A stretch of DNA of 64,000 nt from Sphingobacterium alkalisoli (GTDB lineage: Bacteria; Bacteroidota; Bacteroidia; Sphingobacteriales; Sphingobacteriaceae), in the NCBI RefSeq assembly GCF_005049105.1, contig NZ_SUKA01000003.1:744001-808000 (forward strand), read 5' to 3'. Position numbers and translations under genes: made by a program. Shown here piece after piece: positions 63,430 through 64,000 of the stretch; the first letter of the stretch is position 1; each line of letters begins with the position of its first letter. The notes under the pieces were generated by a model. The model was not told the origin of the DNA, made no database searches, and was given only the letters and a program-made list of their open reading frames with translations.

Positions 63430-63858
63430 TTAACGCGCCCGGTAACGGTAACCCAGATAAGCGATCAGCAGCAATACGGCCAGCATCCATGGCCAATGCG
63501 ATAGGTTGGAAACCCATTTGCGCCAGGTCCAGGCCGTCGATTGAACCTGCGTTTCTGTCAGGGCATCCACGACACCGACCCGATGGCTGTAAGTACTGCC
63601 ACGCGATCGTCCGTCTTGATACTGCACCCAGCCGTTGTACGCCGATAGGCCGCTATCGGGATGGAAGTAAAAGACACTGTCGGCATAGAATGACCATATT
63701 CTCCGCGCGCTATCCGTTACCCGTTGCTGTCTGTCTTCGGCAGTCCACCATGTCGATTTCGAAAGTGCGGTATTGGTCTGCTCCCGCTGTACAGTTGTTT
63801 TTTGCATTCCGCAGCTGGCTACCAGCCACAGAAATACCAGAAGGTAAGTGCATTTCAT
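63430..63858 (-). CDS. Hypothetical small lipoprotein with C-terminal membrane helix
   Basis: 142 residues. A lipobox (FLWLVASCGMQK) at the N-terminus and a hydrophobic helix near the C-terminus (WPWMLAVLLLIAYLGYRYR). The middle has a short Trp/Tyr-rich stretch (RIWSFYADSVFYFHPDSGL). This layout resembles small lipoprotein genes that sit beside lysis or cell-wall genes in prophage-like units, but no phage gene is proven here. It starts directly against the stop of the preceding gene. Confidence 0.65.
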   Translation of the reverse strand: MKCTYLLVFLWLVASCGMQKTTVQREQTNTALSKSTWWTAEDRQQRVTDSARRIWSFYADSVFYFHPDSGLSAYNGWVQYQDGRSRGSTYSHRVGVVDALTETQVQSTAWTWRKWVSNLSHWPWMLAVLLLIAYLGYRYRAR

Positions 63859-64000
63859 TTAGTGGAGGTTTTGGTTTTCCGTTATCCAATCCGCAAGGGC
63901 ATAAATCGTAGACAGGTGCCTCCGCCTCGATTCCACCCGGTTGTTGCTGTTTCCTTCAATCGTGATTAGGTATTTATTATCCCGCTCCTTGATCAATCCG
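63859..64000 (-). CDS. 3' end of a peptidoglycan-hydrolase-like gene, partial
   Basis: 47 codons visible on the minus strand, reading GLIKERDNKYLITIEGNSNN and ending ADWITENQNLH-stop. The TIEGN pattern is common at the end of small CHAP/peptidoglycan amidase-type proteins in Bacteroidota, often in phage lysis units. The 5' part lies beyond base 64000. The next gene's ATG touches its stop codon, so the two are coupled. Confidence 0.45.
   Translation of the reverse strand, partial: GLIKERDNKYLITIEGNSNNRVESRRRHLSTIYALADWITENQNLH

Noticed and set aside
1-64000. CRISPR arrays, rRNA, plasmid or phage replication origins
   Set aside because: No regularly spaced short repeats, rRNA motifs, iterons or replication proteins were seen on either strand.

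Overview
The window looks like chromosome of a Bacteroidota member, most likely Sphingobacteriaceae (Sphingobacterium/Pedobacter/Olivibacter type). The evidence is two ECF-sigma/FecR/TonB-receptor loci, one of them SusC/SusD, many short lipoproteins, promoters of the TTG-N19/20-TAnnTTTG type, and few Shine-Dalgarno sequences. The family-level placement is inference. There is no rRNA, CRISPR array, integrase or transposase. One tRNA and one TPP riboswitch are visible.

Layout. 1-9.9 kb: a partial TonB receptor, a DUF4296 lipoprotein-mutS2-mgtC operon, then divergent yggS, an RsiV-like lipoprotein, aspartate kinase and a methyltransferase. 10-22.8 kb: a luciferase-like oxidoreductase, then a segment bracketed by two inverted copies of a ~500-bp structured repeat. 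That segment holds a three-gene translationally coupled operon (SbnA-like synthase, FAD/NAD(P) protein, Y4yA-type PLP enzyme), a TPP-riboswitch unit (pnuT plus an acyl-CoA-dehydrogenase-like flavoprotein), mqo, fabG, a LuxE-like protein and a zinc metallopeptidase. 22.9-27 kb: phnA, a polysaccharide deacetylase and metNIQ. 27.2-34.6 kb: tRNA-Ser(UGA), followed by an AT-rich accessory stretch (AraC, SDR, Na+/H+ antiporter, bestrophin, RidA, EamA, Crp/Fnr, VOC) that carries gene remnants. 34.7-37.2 kb: an MCP four-helix-bundle protein, an S41 peptidase, a REP-like palindrome and a small helical protein.

37.3-45 kb (minus strand): ECF sigma, FecR, an STN-type TonB receptor, a beta-helix-like lipoprotein and a second lipoprotein. 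45.1-51 kb is a probable zinc-homeostasis locus. It has a zip transporter with three DUF4625 lipoproteins, a divergent small ORF plus CobW/ZNG-type GTPase, a decayed Fur-family remnant and a histidine-rich lipoprotein. Three TGCAA-N5-TTGCA operator-like sites overlap the promoters, and at all three promoters the -33 TTG is itself part of an operator half-site. This is the most coherent candidate system in the window. 51.2-55 kb: an AI-2E-family permease and a KefF/KefC-like pair. 55.1-63.4 kb: sigma-FecR-SusC-SusD-TlpA operon, followed on the opposite strand by a small lipoprotein and the end of another gene.

All calls are from reading the sequence. Similarity and identity figures are by eye, and no searches or folding programs were run.
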